Positions 1 to 9,230 of a stretch of DNA of 64,000 nucleotides are shown one piece after another. The stretch is from Halovivax limisalsi (GTDB taxonomy: Archaea; Halobacteriota; Halobacteria; Halobacteriales; Natrialbaceae). Every line of letters starts with the position of its first letter. Positions within the stretch are counted from its first letter, which is position 1. Location: the NCBI RefSeq assembly GCF_023093535.1, contig NZ_CP095757.1:3038001-3102000 (forward strand), written 5' to 3'. Under the pieces are notes generated by a model. The model saw only the letters and a list, made by a program, of their open reading frames with translations, was not told the DNA's origin and did no database searches. A program made the translations under genes and the position numbers.

Positions 1-705
1 GAGGTGCCCCCGCCGGATGCTGCGGCCGTCGACGGCGGGACGGGAGCGGTCGACGGTCCGGGAGATTCACTCGACGATGGACGGGGCGAACACGGCCATC
101 GCGCGGGGGACCACGGCGCCCGCCGCGAACTCGCGATCCTCACCGTCGCGCGCCTCCACGAGATCAAGGGACTCGAATACGCCATCCGGGCCGTCGACGG
201 CCTCGCCGATCGGCTGCCGGCCGTCAACGTCACGTACCGGGTCGTCGGCGACGGGCCCCGGCGCGAGCACCTCGAGTCGGTGATCGAGACGCTGGATTGC
301 GGCGATCGCGTCACCCTGTGCGGGGCGAAACCCCACGCGGCGGTCCGCGAGGCGCTTGGCGAGGCGGACGTCTTCTGCCTCCCGAGCCTCCACGAGGGGT
401 TCGGCCTCGTGCTGCTCGAAGCCCAGGCGAGCGGGCTGGCGATCGTCGCCTCGGACGTCGGCGGGGTGCGAGAGGCCGTCCGCGCGGGCGAGAGCGCGCG
501 CCTCGTTCCGCCGAAGGCGCCGGGCGCGATCGCCGACGAACTCGAATCGCTCGCCCGATCGCCGACCGAACGCGATCGGCTGGGGCGGGCCGGTCGACGG
601 TACGTTCGCGAGAACTTCGACGTTCGAACGCTGAACGACGAACTCGAACGGCGCTACGAGCGAGTGCTCGCAGCGGGCGATCCGTCGAGGAGGGTCGACG
701 CGTGA
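1..705 (+). CDS. GT4-family glycosyltransferase, 5'-truncated by the window edge
   Basis: The reading frame is open from the first base, so the gene starts upstream; a GTG at 4 is in frame but is probably not the start. The visible part is the C-terminal nucleotide-sugar-binding half of a GT-B enzyme of family GT4. It has the strand VLTVARLHEIKG-type entry (LTVARLHEIKG), a VVGDGP turn, and the family E-x7-E motif in HEGFGLVLLEA, which contacts the donor sugar nucleotide. The role would be addition of a sugar to a lipid-linked or surface glycan on the cytoplasmic face of the membrane. A GT2 enzyme follows 31 bp later on the same strand, so the two are probably co-transcribed. Acceptor and sugar cannot be told from sequence. 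Confidence 0.85.
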   Translation, partial: EVPPPDAAAVDGGTGAVDGPGDSLDDGRGEHGHRAGDHGARRELAILTVARLHEIKGLEYAIRAVDGLADRLPAVNVTYRVVGDGPRREHLESVIETLDCGDRVTLCGAKPHAAVREALGEADVFCLPSLHEGFGLVLLEAQASGLAIVASDVGGVREAVRAGESARLVPPKAPGAIADELESLARSPTERDRLGRAGRRYVRENFDVRTLNDELERRYERVLAAGDPSRRVDA

Positions 706-736
706 ATCGACTCGGTCGAGTCGGGCCGCGGAGGGC

Positions 737-1753
737 GTGACCGTGACCGAGATCTCCGTCATCGTGCCCGTGTACGACGATCCCGACGGGCTCCGGGCGA
801 CGCTCGAGTCGTTCGAGCGAGTCGAGTACCCGCCGGATCGCTACGAACTCCTCGTCGTGGACAACGGTTCGACGGACCATACGCGCGCGATCGCCCGCGC
901 CGCCGCTCGCGAATCGGAGCCGGTCGAGCTGGTCGTCGAGGACGAGATTCAGAGTTCTTACGCCGCCAGGAACGCGGGAATCGCGCGGGCACGCGGCGAT
1001 CTCCTGGCGTTCGTCGACGCCGACGTCACCGTTCCGCCGTCGTTCCTCGCGGACGTCGCGGCGCTGTTCGACGAGCGCGACGTGGACTACGTCGCCCCCT
1101 CGGTCGAGGTGGTCGTCGAGGACGGGCGGTCGCCGACCGACGCGGACGGGCGGTCGACGCTCGTCGGGGCCTACGACGCCGCCGTCGGGTTTTCGACGGC
1201 CGTCACGATCCGCGAGCGCGACTACGCGCCGACGTGCTGTCTGATCGTTCGGCGATCCGTCCTCGAGGCCGTCGGCCCGTTCGACGAACGCCTGGTCTCG
1301 AGCGGCGACCGCGAGTTCGGTCGCCGGGTCGCCGACGCGGGGTTCGTCCAGCACCGCGCGACCGAGATCACCGTCTCCCACCCCGCGCGGACGACGGTTC
1401 GCGAGATGGTTTCGAAGGCCGCCCGGCTCGGAACCGGGCAGGCCCAGATCGCTCGACTGTACCCGGAGACCGGGTGGGTCAGACCCTGGCACCACCCGTA
1501 CAACGTCCTCCCGCCGCGGCCGGGTCACCTCCTTGCGAAGGTCGGGTCGGAGACACCGACGGGGCGCGCGCTCGCGTTCTACGTCTTCGCGTACGCGCTC
1601 AAGCTGACGCGCTGGGGGTTTCGCCTGCGGGCCCGGATCACCGGCGAGGCGGAACCGGAACGGCGAGAGCGGTGGCGACCGCGGGTCGAATCTGCGCTGA
1701 CCGGGCGCGAGCGAGACGAGGCGGCGCAGGCAGTCGGCGATCGGCGAGAGTAG
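737..1753 (+). CDS. GT2-family glycosyltransferase
   Basis: 338 aa with an N-terminal GT-A fold. It begins with the strand ISVIVPVYDDP, then VVDNGSTDHT, and has the metal/nucleotide-binding DxD as FVDAD near residue 94. The C-terminal third contains a hydrophobic patch (ALAFYVFAYALKL), suggesting membrane association but not a multi-pass synthase. GTG at 737 and GTG at 743 are both possible starts. It lies just after the GT4 gene and converges on another GT2 gene, within a glycan-assembly locus. The product would transfer one sugar to a growing surface polysaccharide or N-glycan. Donor and linkage are unknown. Confidence 0.85.
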   Translation: MTVTEISVIVPVYDDPDGLRATLESFERVEYPPDRYELLVVDNGSTDHTRAIARAAARESEPVELVVEDEIQSSYAARNAGIARARGDLLAFVDADVTVPPSFLADVAALFDERDVDYVAPSVEVVVEDGRSPTDADGRSTLVGAYDAAVGFSTAVTIRERDYAPTCCLIVRRSVLEAVGPFDERLVSSGDREFGRRVADAGFVQHRATEITVSHPARTTVREMVSKAARLGTGQAQIARLYPETGWVRPWHHPYNVLPPRPGHLLAKVGSETPTGRALAFYVFAYALKLTRWGFRLRARITGEAEPERRERWRPRVESALTGRERDEAAQAVGDRRE

Positions 1754-1801
1754 TGAGCGCCGACGGCGATCCGAACGCCCCGCTGTTGGCTCGCACCTCG
1801 A

Positions 1802-2791
1802 TTACGACCGACGCCCGGCGATCTCGCTCGAGAGGAGTCGATAACCCTTGCGGATTCCCGTCGCCAGCCGATAGGACCGGTCGAAGACTCGCTCGCCGAG
1901 CGTCGTCGCGAGGTAGAAGTAGAGGGTTCGAAGGTCCGGGCGGGTGCGGAGGGCGCGCTCGAACCGGTCGCGCGCGAGCGTCCGCCGGCCGGCCCGCCCC
2001 GCGAGGATTCCCTCCGCGAAGTACTGGGCGGCCAGCCGGCGATCGGTCAGGACGTCGCCGTGTTTCTCCCTGATCGCGCGGTTGCCGGCGAGCTTCGCGT
2101 CGAGCTGGAAGCCGATCGAATCGGGCTGCTTGTAGACGGTCGCCAGGGCCTCGTCGATCCCGCGGACGTGGTACTCTTCGAGGAGGCGGACGTAGAGGTC
2201 GTAGTCCTGGGCGGCCGCGAGGTCCCCGTCGAGGCCGCCGACCGCGCGGAGGGCGTCGCGCCGGAACGTCGTGGCCGAGAAGGACCCGATGACGTTCCCG
2301 GCGAGGATGTCCTCCCGCGTGACCAGCGACCGGGCGCGGGAGACGTCGACGAACGACTCGTCGTGGTAGACGCGGAACGCCGTGTAGACGCCCGCGCATG
2401 AGTCGGGAGCCGCCTCCAGCACTTCGATGGCCCGCTCGACGTGGGTCGGTTCGAGTTCGTCGTCGGAATCGAGGAAGGAGACGTACGTCCCGCTCGCGCG
2501 CTCGATTCCCGCGTTTCTGGCCGCGTTCGCGCCCCGGTTCTCCGGGAACCGGACGTACTCGAGTCGGTCCGCGACAGTCTCGGTCCGGTCCGTTCCGACC
2601 TGCGGCCCGCCGTCGGCGGCCTCGACTCGATCGGCGACGGTCGCGACGCGGTCGGGCGTCTCGTCTGTCGAGCCGTCGTCGACGATGACGACCTCGACGT
2701 CGTCGCAGGTCTGGGCGAACGCGCTCTCGATGGCTCGCGGGAGCGTCTCGGCCCGATTGTACGTCGGAATTACGATGCTCACGCGCGTCAT
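1802..2791 (-). CDS. GT2-family glycosyltransferase
   Basis: 329 aa. The GT-A domain fills the first 220 residues: VSIVIPTYNRAETL at the N-terminus, VIVDDGSTDET near 35-45, NRGANAARNAG near 85-95 and the DxD motif as FLDSDDE near 107-112, which binds Mn/Mg and UDP/GDP sugar. No membrane segments are evident. The start overlaps the stop of the O-antigen-ligase-like gene by 4 bp (ATGA), so the pair forms a translationally coupled unit transcribed toward the window start. It probably extends the same surface glycan that the neighbouring ligase/polymerase handles. Confidence 0.87.
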   Translation of the reverse strand: MTRVSIVIPTYNRAETLPRAIESAFAQTCDDVEVVIVDDGSTDETPDRVATVADRVEAADGGPQVGTDRTETVADRLEYVRFPENRGANAARNAGIERASGTYVSFLDSDDELEPTHVERAIEVLEAAPDSCAGVYTAFRVYHDESFVDVSRARSLVTREDILAGNVIGSFSATTFRRDALRAVGGLDGDLAAAQDYDLYVRLLEEYHVRGIDEALATVYKQPDSIGFQLDAKLAGNRAIREKHGDVLTDRRLAAQYFAEGILAGRAGRRTLARDRFERALRTRPDLRTLYFYLATTLGERVFDRSYRLATGIRKGYRLLSSEIAGRRS

Positions 2792-4080
2792 CGGTCACCA
2801 CCTCGTCTCGTCGGGCGAGCCGCCTCGCGAACTCGACCCTCGCCTCGCCAGTCGACGCCGGGTTCGATCGCGCCGCCGCCGAGAGCGTGCGAGCGTTCGG
2901 CCGCAAGGATGCCGAGGAGGATCCAGAACGACCGGAAGGTGTCGACGTCCGTGACGAATCCCTGGACGAGCATGGCGACGAACGCGCCGAGCAGAAAGAG
3001 CGACGCGCCCTCGCGGCGCCCGAGGCGAATCGCGTCGCGGGCGACCAGGGCGATCAACCCGAACAGGATAAGGAGTCCGACGAAACCCGTCTCGCCCCCG
3101 ACGAGCAGGTAGACGTTGTGCGTCCCGCGATACTCCCCGATGGTCGCCGCCAGGTAGGTGTGAATCTGTCCGTAGCCGATTCCCAAAATCGGGTTGGACA
3201 GGAGGGCCTCCAAGCTCGCCTCCCACAGCCTGAGGCGAATGTCGACGTTTCGGCTCCCGACGAAGCGCCCGACGACCGACGGCGCGAAGATGGCGGGGAC
3301 GGCGACGGCGGTGAACGCGGCGCCCACGGCCGCCCCGACCGACCGGCGCGTCAGGGTCACCGAACGACGGGTTCCGACGGCGCACGCAGCGACGGCCGCG
3401 AGCCCGCCGAGCAGCCCCAGGATCGACCCTCGCGACCCCGTACTCACCAGTGCGATCGAGAGGAGCACGATCGCGAGCGCGACTACCTCGCGTCGAGGAC
3501 GCTCGTCCCACCAGGTCCGGAGGAACGAAAGCGAGACGAACGCGTGCAGGACGAGGTAGTTACCGAACAGGTTGGGGTTCTCGAACGGCCCGCTCGCGCG
3601 GTCGAACCCGTCGATCAGGAAGAACGTCCGGAGGAGCGACCAGACCGAGACGAGCGTCGCGACCGCGACCGAGACCACCAGCGCAGCTCGAAGCACGCGG
3701 ATACCGAACTCGCTGTACAGCGCGTAGACGGCGATCAACCACGCGATCGCGCCGAGCAGCTTCGCCAGCGCGAGTGCGCCCCCCGCGGCCGTGAAGTACG
3801 CGGGGTCGGCGAAAGAGACGGCGATCAGCGATCCGACGGCGGCGACGACGAGGCCCCCGGCCACCGCCGCGTACCGTGGGAGCGTGTGCGACCCGACCGC
3901 CCCGAGGAGCCAGAGCACGCCGATCAGCGCGACGACGGGGTCGCCGAAACTCAGGTTGATGACGAGCGATCCCTCGCGGACGACCGCGTGGAAGGGATAA
4001 CAGACGAACAGCGCGCACGCGAGCGCGAGGCCGGCAAAGGACGCCGGCCGGGCGTCGGCCGTGTCACCGATCCAGGCCAT
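2788..4080 (-). CDS. O-antigen ligase / Wzy-type polymerase-like membrane protein
   Basis: 430 aa, very hydrophobic, with roughly ten to twelve predicted membrane segments. The Wzy_C/O-antigen-ligase signature is in the C-terminal third: STGSRGS, then ILGIGYGQIH, then THNVYLLVGGETGFVG, i.e. the large periplasmic-type loop with its conserved R and H. Such proteins join or polymerise lipid-linked oligosaccharides on the outer face of the membrane. I chose ATG at 4080 (MAWIGDTA) because the first membrane helix follows at once. The frame stays open further upstream only through the 26-bp repeat tract, which is not plausible coding sequence. It overlaps the downstream GT2 gene by 4 bp. Confidence 0.8.
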   Translation of the reverse strand: MAWIGDTADARPASFAGLALACALFVCYPFHAVVREGSLVINLSFGDPVVALIGVLWLLGAVGSHTLPRYAAVAGGLVVAAVGSLIAVSFADPAYFTAAGGALALAKLLGAIAWLIAVYALYSEFGIRVLRAALVVSVAVATLVSVWSLLRTFFLIDGFDRASGPFENPNLFGNYLVLHAFVSLSFLRTWWDERPRREVVALAIVLLSIALVSTGSRGSILGLLGGLAAVAACAVGTRRSVTLTRRSVGAAVGAAFTAVAVPAIFAPSVVGRFVGSRNVDIRLRLWEASLEALLSNPILGIGYGQIHTYLAATIGEYRGTHNVYLLVGGETGFVGLLILFGLIALVARDAIRLGRREGASLFLLGAFVAMLVQGFVTDVDTFRSFWILLGILAAERSHALGGGAIEPGVDWRGEGRVREAARPTRRGGDR

Positions 4081-4462
4081 GCGAACTGGTCGTACCACCC
4101 GCAACCGTCCCAAAAAAGGTACGGCCACAAAGCGGCCATTACCATCCCGCGTGGCGCGATTCGATTCTCCATCGTCGAACCGAATGTCACAAGACCGACC
4201 TGCCACCGTCGGCGTCCGGGAGACCCGATGGCCACCGAGATACAGAGGGCCCGATGGCCACCGAGATACAGAGGGCCCGATGGCCACCGAGATACAGAGG
4301 ACCCGATGGCCACCGAGATGGCGAGAACTCGATGGCCGTCGACGGATAGACAACCCCGACGGCCGCCACCGTCCAGGCCGTCCGGTTCGAGAGCGTGTAC
4401 GCGACGATTACCGCCGTCTGCCGGGCCAATCCTCAAGGGCGCATTGGTGGTAGTGGGCCGGG
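4081..4462. other. Intergenic region carrying a tandem repeat
   Basis: About 380 bp separate two divergent glycan-locus genes. No plausible gene is seen. The stretch near 4110-4140 (a run of A then alternating G/C) is lower in G+C and probably holds the promoter for the leftward pair. The middle is occupied by a 26-bp tandem repeat, described separately. Confidence 0.6.
4224..4350. repeat. 26-bp tandem direct repeat, four clear copies plus one decayed
   Basis: Copies begin with CCCGATGGCCACCGAGAT at 4224, 4250, 4276 and 4302, exactly 26 bp apart. A fifth, mutated copy starts at 4328 (CTCGATGGCC). Copies 1-3 differ only at the last base or two. The period is not a multiple of three and the tract lies between divergent genes, so it is not coding. 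It looks like a minisatellite that could vary in copy number between strains. A regulatory role is possible but nothing shows it directly. Confidence 0.9.
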
Positions 4463-5134
4463 ATGCCCGAAGAGGACGCCTTCGACTACGCCTCGGAGAT
4501 GAAGGAGTACTACCGGTCCGAGGAGGTCGCCTCGTCGTACCACGACGCCTACGGCGAGGACGGACACTGGCGCCATCGGCTGATCGCGAGTCGCGAGCGG
4601 GCGGTCGTCGAGTCGCTGGTGTCGGCGGTACCCTGCGAGACCGTCCTCGACCTGCCGACGGGTACCGGCAAGCTCGCGCCCGTCTTCGCCGAGACGGGGT
4701 CGGCGGTCCTGGCCTGCGACATCTCCGAAGCCATGCTCGGTCGCGCCGAGCGGGAGTACGCGCGGGCCGGCGTCGTCAACCGACGGTTCGCCGTCTGCGA
4801 CGCGACGTCCGTCTCCGAGGTGGTCGGGAACCGATTCGACGTTGCCGTCTGCCTCCGATTACTCCATCGCGTGCCGACGGACGTGAAACGGCGGATCCTG
4901 TCGGAACTCGCCGCGGTCGCCGACCACGTCGTGGTCTCGACCGGGATCGAATCGCCGTTTCACGCCGCCCGGCGCCGGCTTCGCTACCGGTTGCTCGGCG
5001 GTGACGAGCGCGGACACTGTTACGAGACGGCGGCAAAAACCCGCGACCTGTTCACCCGCGAGTTCGACGTTCTCGACGCGAGGTGGGTGCTTCCGGTGCT
5101 CTCGCAGGAACGGGTCTACCTGCTCCGGTCATGA
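4463..5134 (+). CDS. Class I SAM-dependent methyltransferase
   Basis: 223 aa. Motif I reads VLDLPTGTGKLAP (residues about 56-68), followed by an acidic residue after the second strand (LACDISEAML), a CDAT motif near residue 113 and a post-motif strand FDVAVCLRLLHR. This is the SAM-binding Rossmann fold of UbiE/type-11 methyltransferases. The N-terminal region rich in Tyr, Glu and Asp resembles small-molecule or sugar-modifying enzymes. It ends in ATGA overlapping the next gene, so both are in one operon within the glycan locus. A sugar or lipid-carrier substrate is the likely inference; the exact one is unknown. Confidence 0.8.
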   Translation: MPEEDAFDYASEMKEYYRSEEVASSYHDAYGEDGHWRHRLIASRERAVVESLVSAVPCETVLDLPTGTGKLAPVFAETGSAVLACDISEAMLGRAEREYARAGVVNRRFAVCDATSVSEVVGNRFDVAVCLRLLHRVPTDVKRRILSELAAVADHVVVSTGIESPFHAARRRLRYRLLGGDERGHCYETAAKTRDLFTREFDVLDARWVLPVLSQERVYLLRS

Positions 5135-6009
5135 CCGAGAGAGGCGGCGACGGATCGGTCGGTACCGACCGCGGCGACGTCGGATCGGGCCGGGACGTCA
5201 CCGGCCCCGCGATCGTCGAGCCGTTCGGTGCGCCGGGGGCGGGGAAGACGACCCTCGCTCGCGAGGTACTCGCGGCGCTGCCCGACGACGTGGCCGTCGC
5301 GCGACCGACGCTCGCGATCAACGAGTCGCTCGAGACGCCGCGACGCCAGCTCGCGAAACTCCCGTTCGTCGGTCGCGGCCTCCGCGCCGCACCGACGGAT
5401 CCGCTCCGATACGCTGCCGTCGCGGGGAGCGACCTGCGACCGTCGCTGCTGTTCAACTGGCTCTACGCGGCGGGCGCGGTCGACCGGTCGGCGCGTCGGC
5501 CGCGCGTGACGGTCTTCGACCAGGCGATAGCGCAGGCGTACTGGTCGATCGCGGTGACGGAGCCCGAGGCAGTTAAGGGGTTCGCTCGACGACGGCTGGC
5601 GGCCGCAATTCCGCCGGTCCCGTACGTTCTCGTCTGCGTTCGCGCCTCGGCGGAGGTCGTCGCGGACCGCCTCGGCGCGAGAACCGAACCGCAGAGCCGG
5701 ATCGGGGCGGCCGAGCCGGGAACGCCCACCGTGGCGGACGCGGTCGAGACCACCGAAACGGTTCGCACCGTCGCGGCCGACATCGCCGCGGAGCGACCGA
5801 CGCTATTCCTCCGCACGATCGAAGCCGACGATCGGGTCGCCCTCGACGCCGGCGTGAAACGAGTCGTTCGGACTGTCCGGCGCGAAGCGACGGACGGATC
5901 GAACCCGAGCGGTCGGAAGAAATCGGCCTCGGTGACCGAAGACGGAGAGCCCGTTCGAGGGGGCGGGGCGACCGCCTCGGGAGACGGCGGGACTGGCTAC
6001 CCCGAGTGA
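5131..6009 (+). CDS. P-loop NTPase of the glycan locus
   Basis: 292 aa. A Walker A motif (GAPGAGKTT) lies near residues 33-41, preceded by a strand IVEPF, as in nucleotide or small-molecule kinases. A later VTVFDQAIAQAYW segment may be the DxxxxQ-containing helix of thymidylate-kinase-like folds. No clear Walker B with DE is seen. The start at 5131 overlaps the stop of the methyltransferase gene (ATGA), which supports this ATG over the upstream in-frame one at 5083. Its 3' end overlaps the converging sugar-transferase gene by 13 bp. Related P-loop proteins occur in haloarchaeal and bacterial polysaccharide clusters, but the substrate is unknown. Confidence 0.65.
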   Translation: MTERGGDGSVGTDRGDVGSGRDVTGPAIVEPFGAPGAGKTTLAREVLAALPDDVAVARPTLAINESLETPRRQLAKLPFVGRGLRAAPTDPLRYAAVAGSDLRPSLLFNWLYAAGAVDRSARRPRVTVFDQAIAQAYWSIAVTEPEAVKGFARRRLAAAIPPVPYVLVCVRASAEVVADRLGARTEPQSRIGAAEPGTPTVADAVETTETVRTVAADIAAERPTLFLRTIEADDRVALDAGVKRVVRTVRREATDGSNPSGRKKSASVTEDGEPVRGGGATASGDGGTGYPE

Positions 6010-7181
6010 ACCAGGTTTCCCACGTCGCGGACGATCGCCCGGAACTGGGCCAGGACGAGGCGCACGTCCAGCCAGAACGTCCGGCTGGTGGCGTACTCCA
6101 GGTCGAGCGCGAGCTTTCGTTCGGCGTCGACGCTGGTGACGCCCCTGGTCTGGGCCAGTCCCGTCAGTCCGGGTTTGACCAGCCACCGCTTCTGCCAGGG
6201 GTGGCCGCTGGCCGCGATCTCGGCGTCGAAGACCGGTCGTTCCGGTCGCGGCCCGACGACGCTCATGTCGCCCCGAAGCACCGAGACGAGTTGCGGGAGT
6301 TCGTCCAGGTGGGTCGTCCGTAACACGCGACCGACGCGGGTCACGCGCGGGTCTTCCTCGCCGGCGTCCTCGCCGCTCAACGTCGCCCCGCGTTCGGCCT
6401 CCGCGTCCGCGACCATGCTCCGGAACTTGTAGACGGTGAACCGATCCCCGAAGGCCGCCGTCCGGGTCTGGCTGTACAGCACCGGGCCGGGCGAGTCGAG
6501 TTTGATCGCCGCCGCGATGAGACACAGAAGCGGCGCCGTCGCCAGGAGCGCGGCCCCAGCGAACAGGACGTCGAACAGCCGCTTGGCGAGCCGCGAGTAC
6601 CACGGCCAGGGGCGATGCTCGACGGTGACGAGCGAACCTGGCCCGTCGAGCGTGAGGACCCCGTCGGCGTTCGATTCGTGCGCGAGTACGGCTACTCCGC
6701 AATCCGCGGCGACCGCGAGGACGCCGAAGAACTCGCCGCGGTCGGCCTCGTCGAACGCCAGCGCGAGGGTGTCGACGGACTCGCGACGGATCAGCTGCCG
6801 GAGCCGCGTCAGGCCGCCGAGGCGGTCGATCCCGGCGATGGCGACCACGCCGTCTGTCGGCGTGCGGATGAGGGCTCCGTCCGCGTCGAGGGGGAGCACC
6901 GAGCGCCGAGCGATCCGCTCCGACGGACCGACGCCGACGCGGTTCGACTCGACGTCCGGATCGGCGGTCTCCCTCCCGGCCGAACGGGACGCCGGATCGT
7001 CGAGTCGAGGAGAGACGAATCCGACGGGCTCGACGGGGAGGTCGTCGGCGACCGTCTCGATCAATCCGGCGTCGGTTCCGACGACGAGCGCCCGGGATGG
7101 CGTCGGCGTCTCGGCCCCTCGGCCGACCGCGGACGCGGCGGCACCAGCCGACCGCACTCGCGAGGCCAGGCGTCGAAGCAT
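5997..7181 (-). CDS. Polyprenyl-phosphate sugar-1-phosphate transferase (bacterial sugar transferase family)
   Basis: 394 aa. The C-terminal 200 residues are the catalytic domain: [14 protein letters not shown] begins the single re-entrant membrane helix, followed by [36 protein letters not shown] and KPGLTGLAQ. All are hallmarks of the enzymes that start glycan assembly by moving a sugar phosphate onto a lipid carrier. The N-terminal 190 residues look like a soluble nucleotide-binding (CoA-binding-like) domain; the usual four N-terminal membrane helices of WbaP are absent. ATG at 7181 was preferred to the upstream in-frame start at 7235. It probably initiates the polysaccharide built by the neighbouring transferases. 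Confidence 0.88.
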   Translation of the reverse strand: MLRRLASRVRSAGAAASAVGRGAETPTPSRALVVGTDAGLIETVADDLPVEPVGFVSPRLDDPASRSAGRETADPDVESNRVGVGPSERIARRSVLPLDADGALIRTPTDGVVAIAGIDRLGGLTRLRQLIRRESVDTLALAFDEADRGEFFGVLAVAADCGVAVLAHESNADGVLTLDGPGSLVTVEHRPWPWYSRLAKRLFDVLFAGAALLATAPLLCLIAAAIKLDSPGPVLYSQTRTAAFGDRFTVYKFRSMVADAEAERGATLSGEDAGEEDPRVTRVGRVLRTTHLDELPQLVSVLRGDMSVVGPRPERPVFDAEIAASGHPWQKRWLVKPGLTGLAQTRGVTSVDAERKLALDLEYATSRTFWLDVRLVLAQFRAIVRDVGNLVHSG

Positions 7182-7391
7182 CGTCGAAGCCTGGCCCGCG
7201 CGGACAATAATGACCGACTCCCGTTTCGGGACCAACCCGCCACTACCCGATCGCGGTCGACCGACGCCGCGGTGAAAGTCGCCACAACGGTCCAGAGTTC
7301 GAGTCTCCGCGCCCGACGCGTCGCGGTAACACGCGATTGGGCGCCCGATTCGAAGGCAGGATCACTCGCCGCGCCCATCGACACGCGGGCC

Positions 7392-8168
7392 TCACCGGCC
7401 CGAAGCGGCCAGCACCCGACCGACGGACGGTCGCGTCGTGAGCCACCAGCCGGCCGCGGCGCCGATGGTGCCGACGAACGCGAGGAGTCCGTCCGTCGTC
7501 GCGCCCGTGATCACGAGCGCGATCGTACCCAGAACCGCCGCGAGACCCATCGAACGGCGCGGATCAGCCGCGAGGGCGGTTCGCGCGACGCCCAGATAGC
7601 CGAGCCCAACCGCGACGGAGGCGAGGACGTCGACCAGAAAGTGGACGCCGAGGGCGAGCCGGGAGAGCGCGACGGTCGAGACGAGCAGCGACGCCAGGAT
7701 CGCCCGGGTCCGCGGTCGCGGTCGATCGCACCAGTACGCGAGCGCCCCCCAGAGGATCGTCGCGGCCATCGCGTGCCCGCTCGGAAAGCCGTACCCGTCG
7801 CGGACCGTCGCCTGCAAAGCCGGCGGCGGGCGGGGAAGACCGAGAACGGTCTTGAGGATCAGCGTCAGCGCGAGCCCGCCGGTGACGACGCCGACGACGA
7901 ACGCCGTCCGCGGCCGCAGGAGCGAACGGCGACCGACCGCGGATTCGCGAGCCCCGCGATCGGTCGTTCGAGCATCCCGGGAGGGTTCGCGGAGAGGAGA
8001 ATTGCCCCCGTCGGAGAGCGCATCGCGGACATCCACGAGGACGACCGCGGCGAGGACGCCGGCGACGACGGGGAGGTCGCCCGGGAGCGCGGCCAGTTCG
8101 AACAGCGGAGTCGACCACTCGGGCAGGACGGCTCTGATCGCCTCGGTGACGCCGATTCCTCGGCTCAT
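7392..8168 (-). CDS. PAP2-family membrane phosphatase
   Basis: 258 aa with about six membrane helices. All three phosphatase motifs are present: K-x6-RP (KTVLGLPRP, residues 106-114), PSGH (129-132) and S-R-x5-H-x3-D (SRLALGVHFLVD, 169-180). The enzyme removes phosphate from a lipid phosphate or pyrophosphate at the membrane. Next to a polyprenyl-linked glycan locus, recycling of the polyprenyl carrier is the simplest inference. The ATG at 8168 gives an N-terminus just before the first helix. The in-frame extension to 8264 is rich in Arg and looks non-coding. Confidence 0.85.
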   Translation of the reverse strand: MSRGIGVTEAIRAVLPEWSTPLFELAALPGDLPVVAGVLAAVVLVDVRDALSDGGNSPLREPSRDARTTDRGARESAVGRRSLLRPRTAFVVGVVTGGLALTLILKTVLGLPRPPPALQATVRDGYGFPSGHAMAATILWGALAYWCDRPRPRTRAILASLLVSTVALSRLALGVHFLVDVLASVAVGLGYLGVARTALAADPRRSMGLAAVLGTIALVITGATTDGLLAFVGTIGAAAGWWLTTRPSVGRVLAASGR

Positions 8169-8507
8169 CCGCCCACCACTACGCCGCCGAGTGCCATCAA
8201 TCGTCGGCCGAGGTTCGCAACGAGAGGGACGACGATACAGGACGAGACGCACGACGATTCGCAATGAGACGGGTGGTTACCGGGCGACGACGAGGTTCGG
8301 AGCAAATCTGCTGGTCGTTCCGACCACCGAAATCTGTCGACTCGTCGCTCTCGAGGTACTGCCGTCAGTGGCATCGTCGGCATCGCTCACCGGTTGACGC
8401 CCCGGTTTCGACTGCACCTCAGCGAACAACGCCGTGAGCGTTGACCCGGTAACCGATCGAGATCGCGGTGAGCGTTCGGAATCGACTGTGCGGGGTGTTC
8501 TGGAGAT

Positions 8508-8520
8508 GACTTTTAATGTG
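8508..8520 (+). promoter_or_regulatory. Putative TATA box of the methyltransferase gene
   Basis: CTTTTAATG at about 8510 sits in a local AT-rich dip 35-40 bp before the start codons at 8544 (GTG) and 8550 (ATG). This is consistent with a short leader. Confidence 0.5.
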
Positions 8521-8549
8521 ACGAGGTTCGAAGAAAGGAACCAGTGGCG

Positions 8550-9230
8550 ATGAGCGTTCAACAGGAATTCGATCGATGGGCGACGTCGGGGAGAGATCGT
8601 GAGATGGAAGACGAGCACTGGCACACGGCAAAACAGGCTCTCGCGATGATGCCGGTGGAGGCTGGCGATACCATCCTGGATCTCGGTACCGGTTCGGGGT
8701 ACGCGCTGCGAGCGCTCGGCGAGATACACGACCTCGCCCGGGGCGTTGGGCTCGATGGGAGTCCGGAAATGACGACGAACGCGCGCGAGTACGCGCAAGA
8801 TGACTCTCTGGATTTCACGGTCGCCGACTTCCATCACCTCCCGTTCTCCGACGACAGTGTCGACCACGTCTGGAGCATGGAGGCGTTCTTCTTCGCGCAG
8901 GAGCCGGTCGAGATGCTCTCGGAAATCCGACGGGTGCTCCGCCCCGGCGGGACGTTCTTCTGTGCGGTGAACTTCTTCGAGGAATCCGAACAATCCCATC
9001 AGTGGCAGGAGCGGATCGATCTCCCGATGTACCTCTGGAGCCGACAGGAGTATCGAACCCTGTTCCGCGAGGCCGGATTGAGCGTCGCCGTACAGGACAC
9101 GATTCCGGACGAAGAAATCGAGATTCCTCCCGAGAACCAATTCCCGACCGACGAATGGGAGACTCGCGAAGCGATGGTCGATCGCTATCGGACGTGGGGG
9201 ACGCTGCTGACCGTCGGTGTCGCACCCTGA
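8550..9230 (+). CDS. Class I SAM-dependent methyltransferase (type 11)
   Basis: 226 aa. SAM-binding motif I is ILDLGTGSGYALRAL (residues about 43-57), the acidic residue after strand 2 is in GVGLDGSPEM, motif II is in FTVADFHHLPF, and the LRPGG turn follows strand 4. Residues 100-226 carry an unusual number of aromatic and acidic residues (MEAFFFAQEP, NFFEESEQ), as in halophilic enzymes. Base composition is a little lower in G+C than the neighbours. A GTG six bases upstream (8544) is an alternative start. It stands alone; the substrate is unknown. Confidence 0.85.
   Translation: MSVQQEFDRWATSGRDREMEDEHWHTAKQALAMMPVEAGDTILDLGTGSGYALRALGEIHDLARGVGLDGSPEMTTNAREYAQDDSLDFTVADFHHLPFSDDSVDHVWSMEAFFFAQEPVEMLSEIRRVLRPGGTFFCAVNFFEESEQSHQWQERIDLPMYLWSRQEYRTLFREAGLSVAVQDTIPDEEIEIPPENQFPTDEWETREAMVDRYRTWGTLLTVGVAP

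Noticed and set aside
4224-4350. CRISPR array
   Set aside because: The 26-bp units are head to tail with no spacers.
2887-5004. 705-aa rightward frame
   Set aside because: It is antisense to the O-antigen-ligase-like gene, its product is rich in Arg, Asp and Gly with no fold-like pattern, and it runs through the 26-bp repeat. It is a high-G+C shadow.
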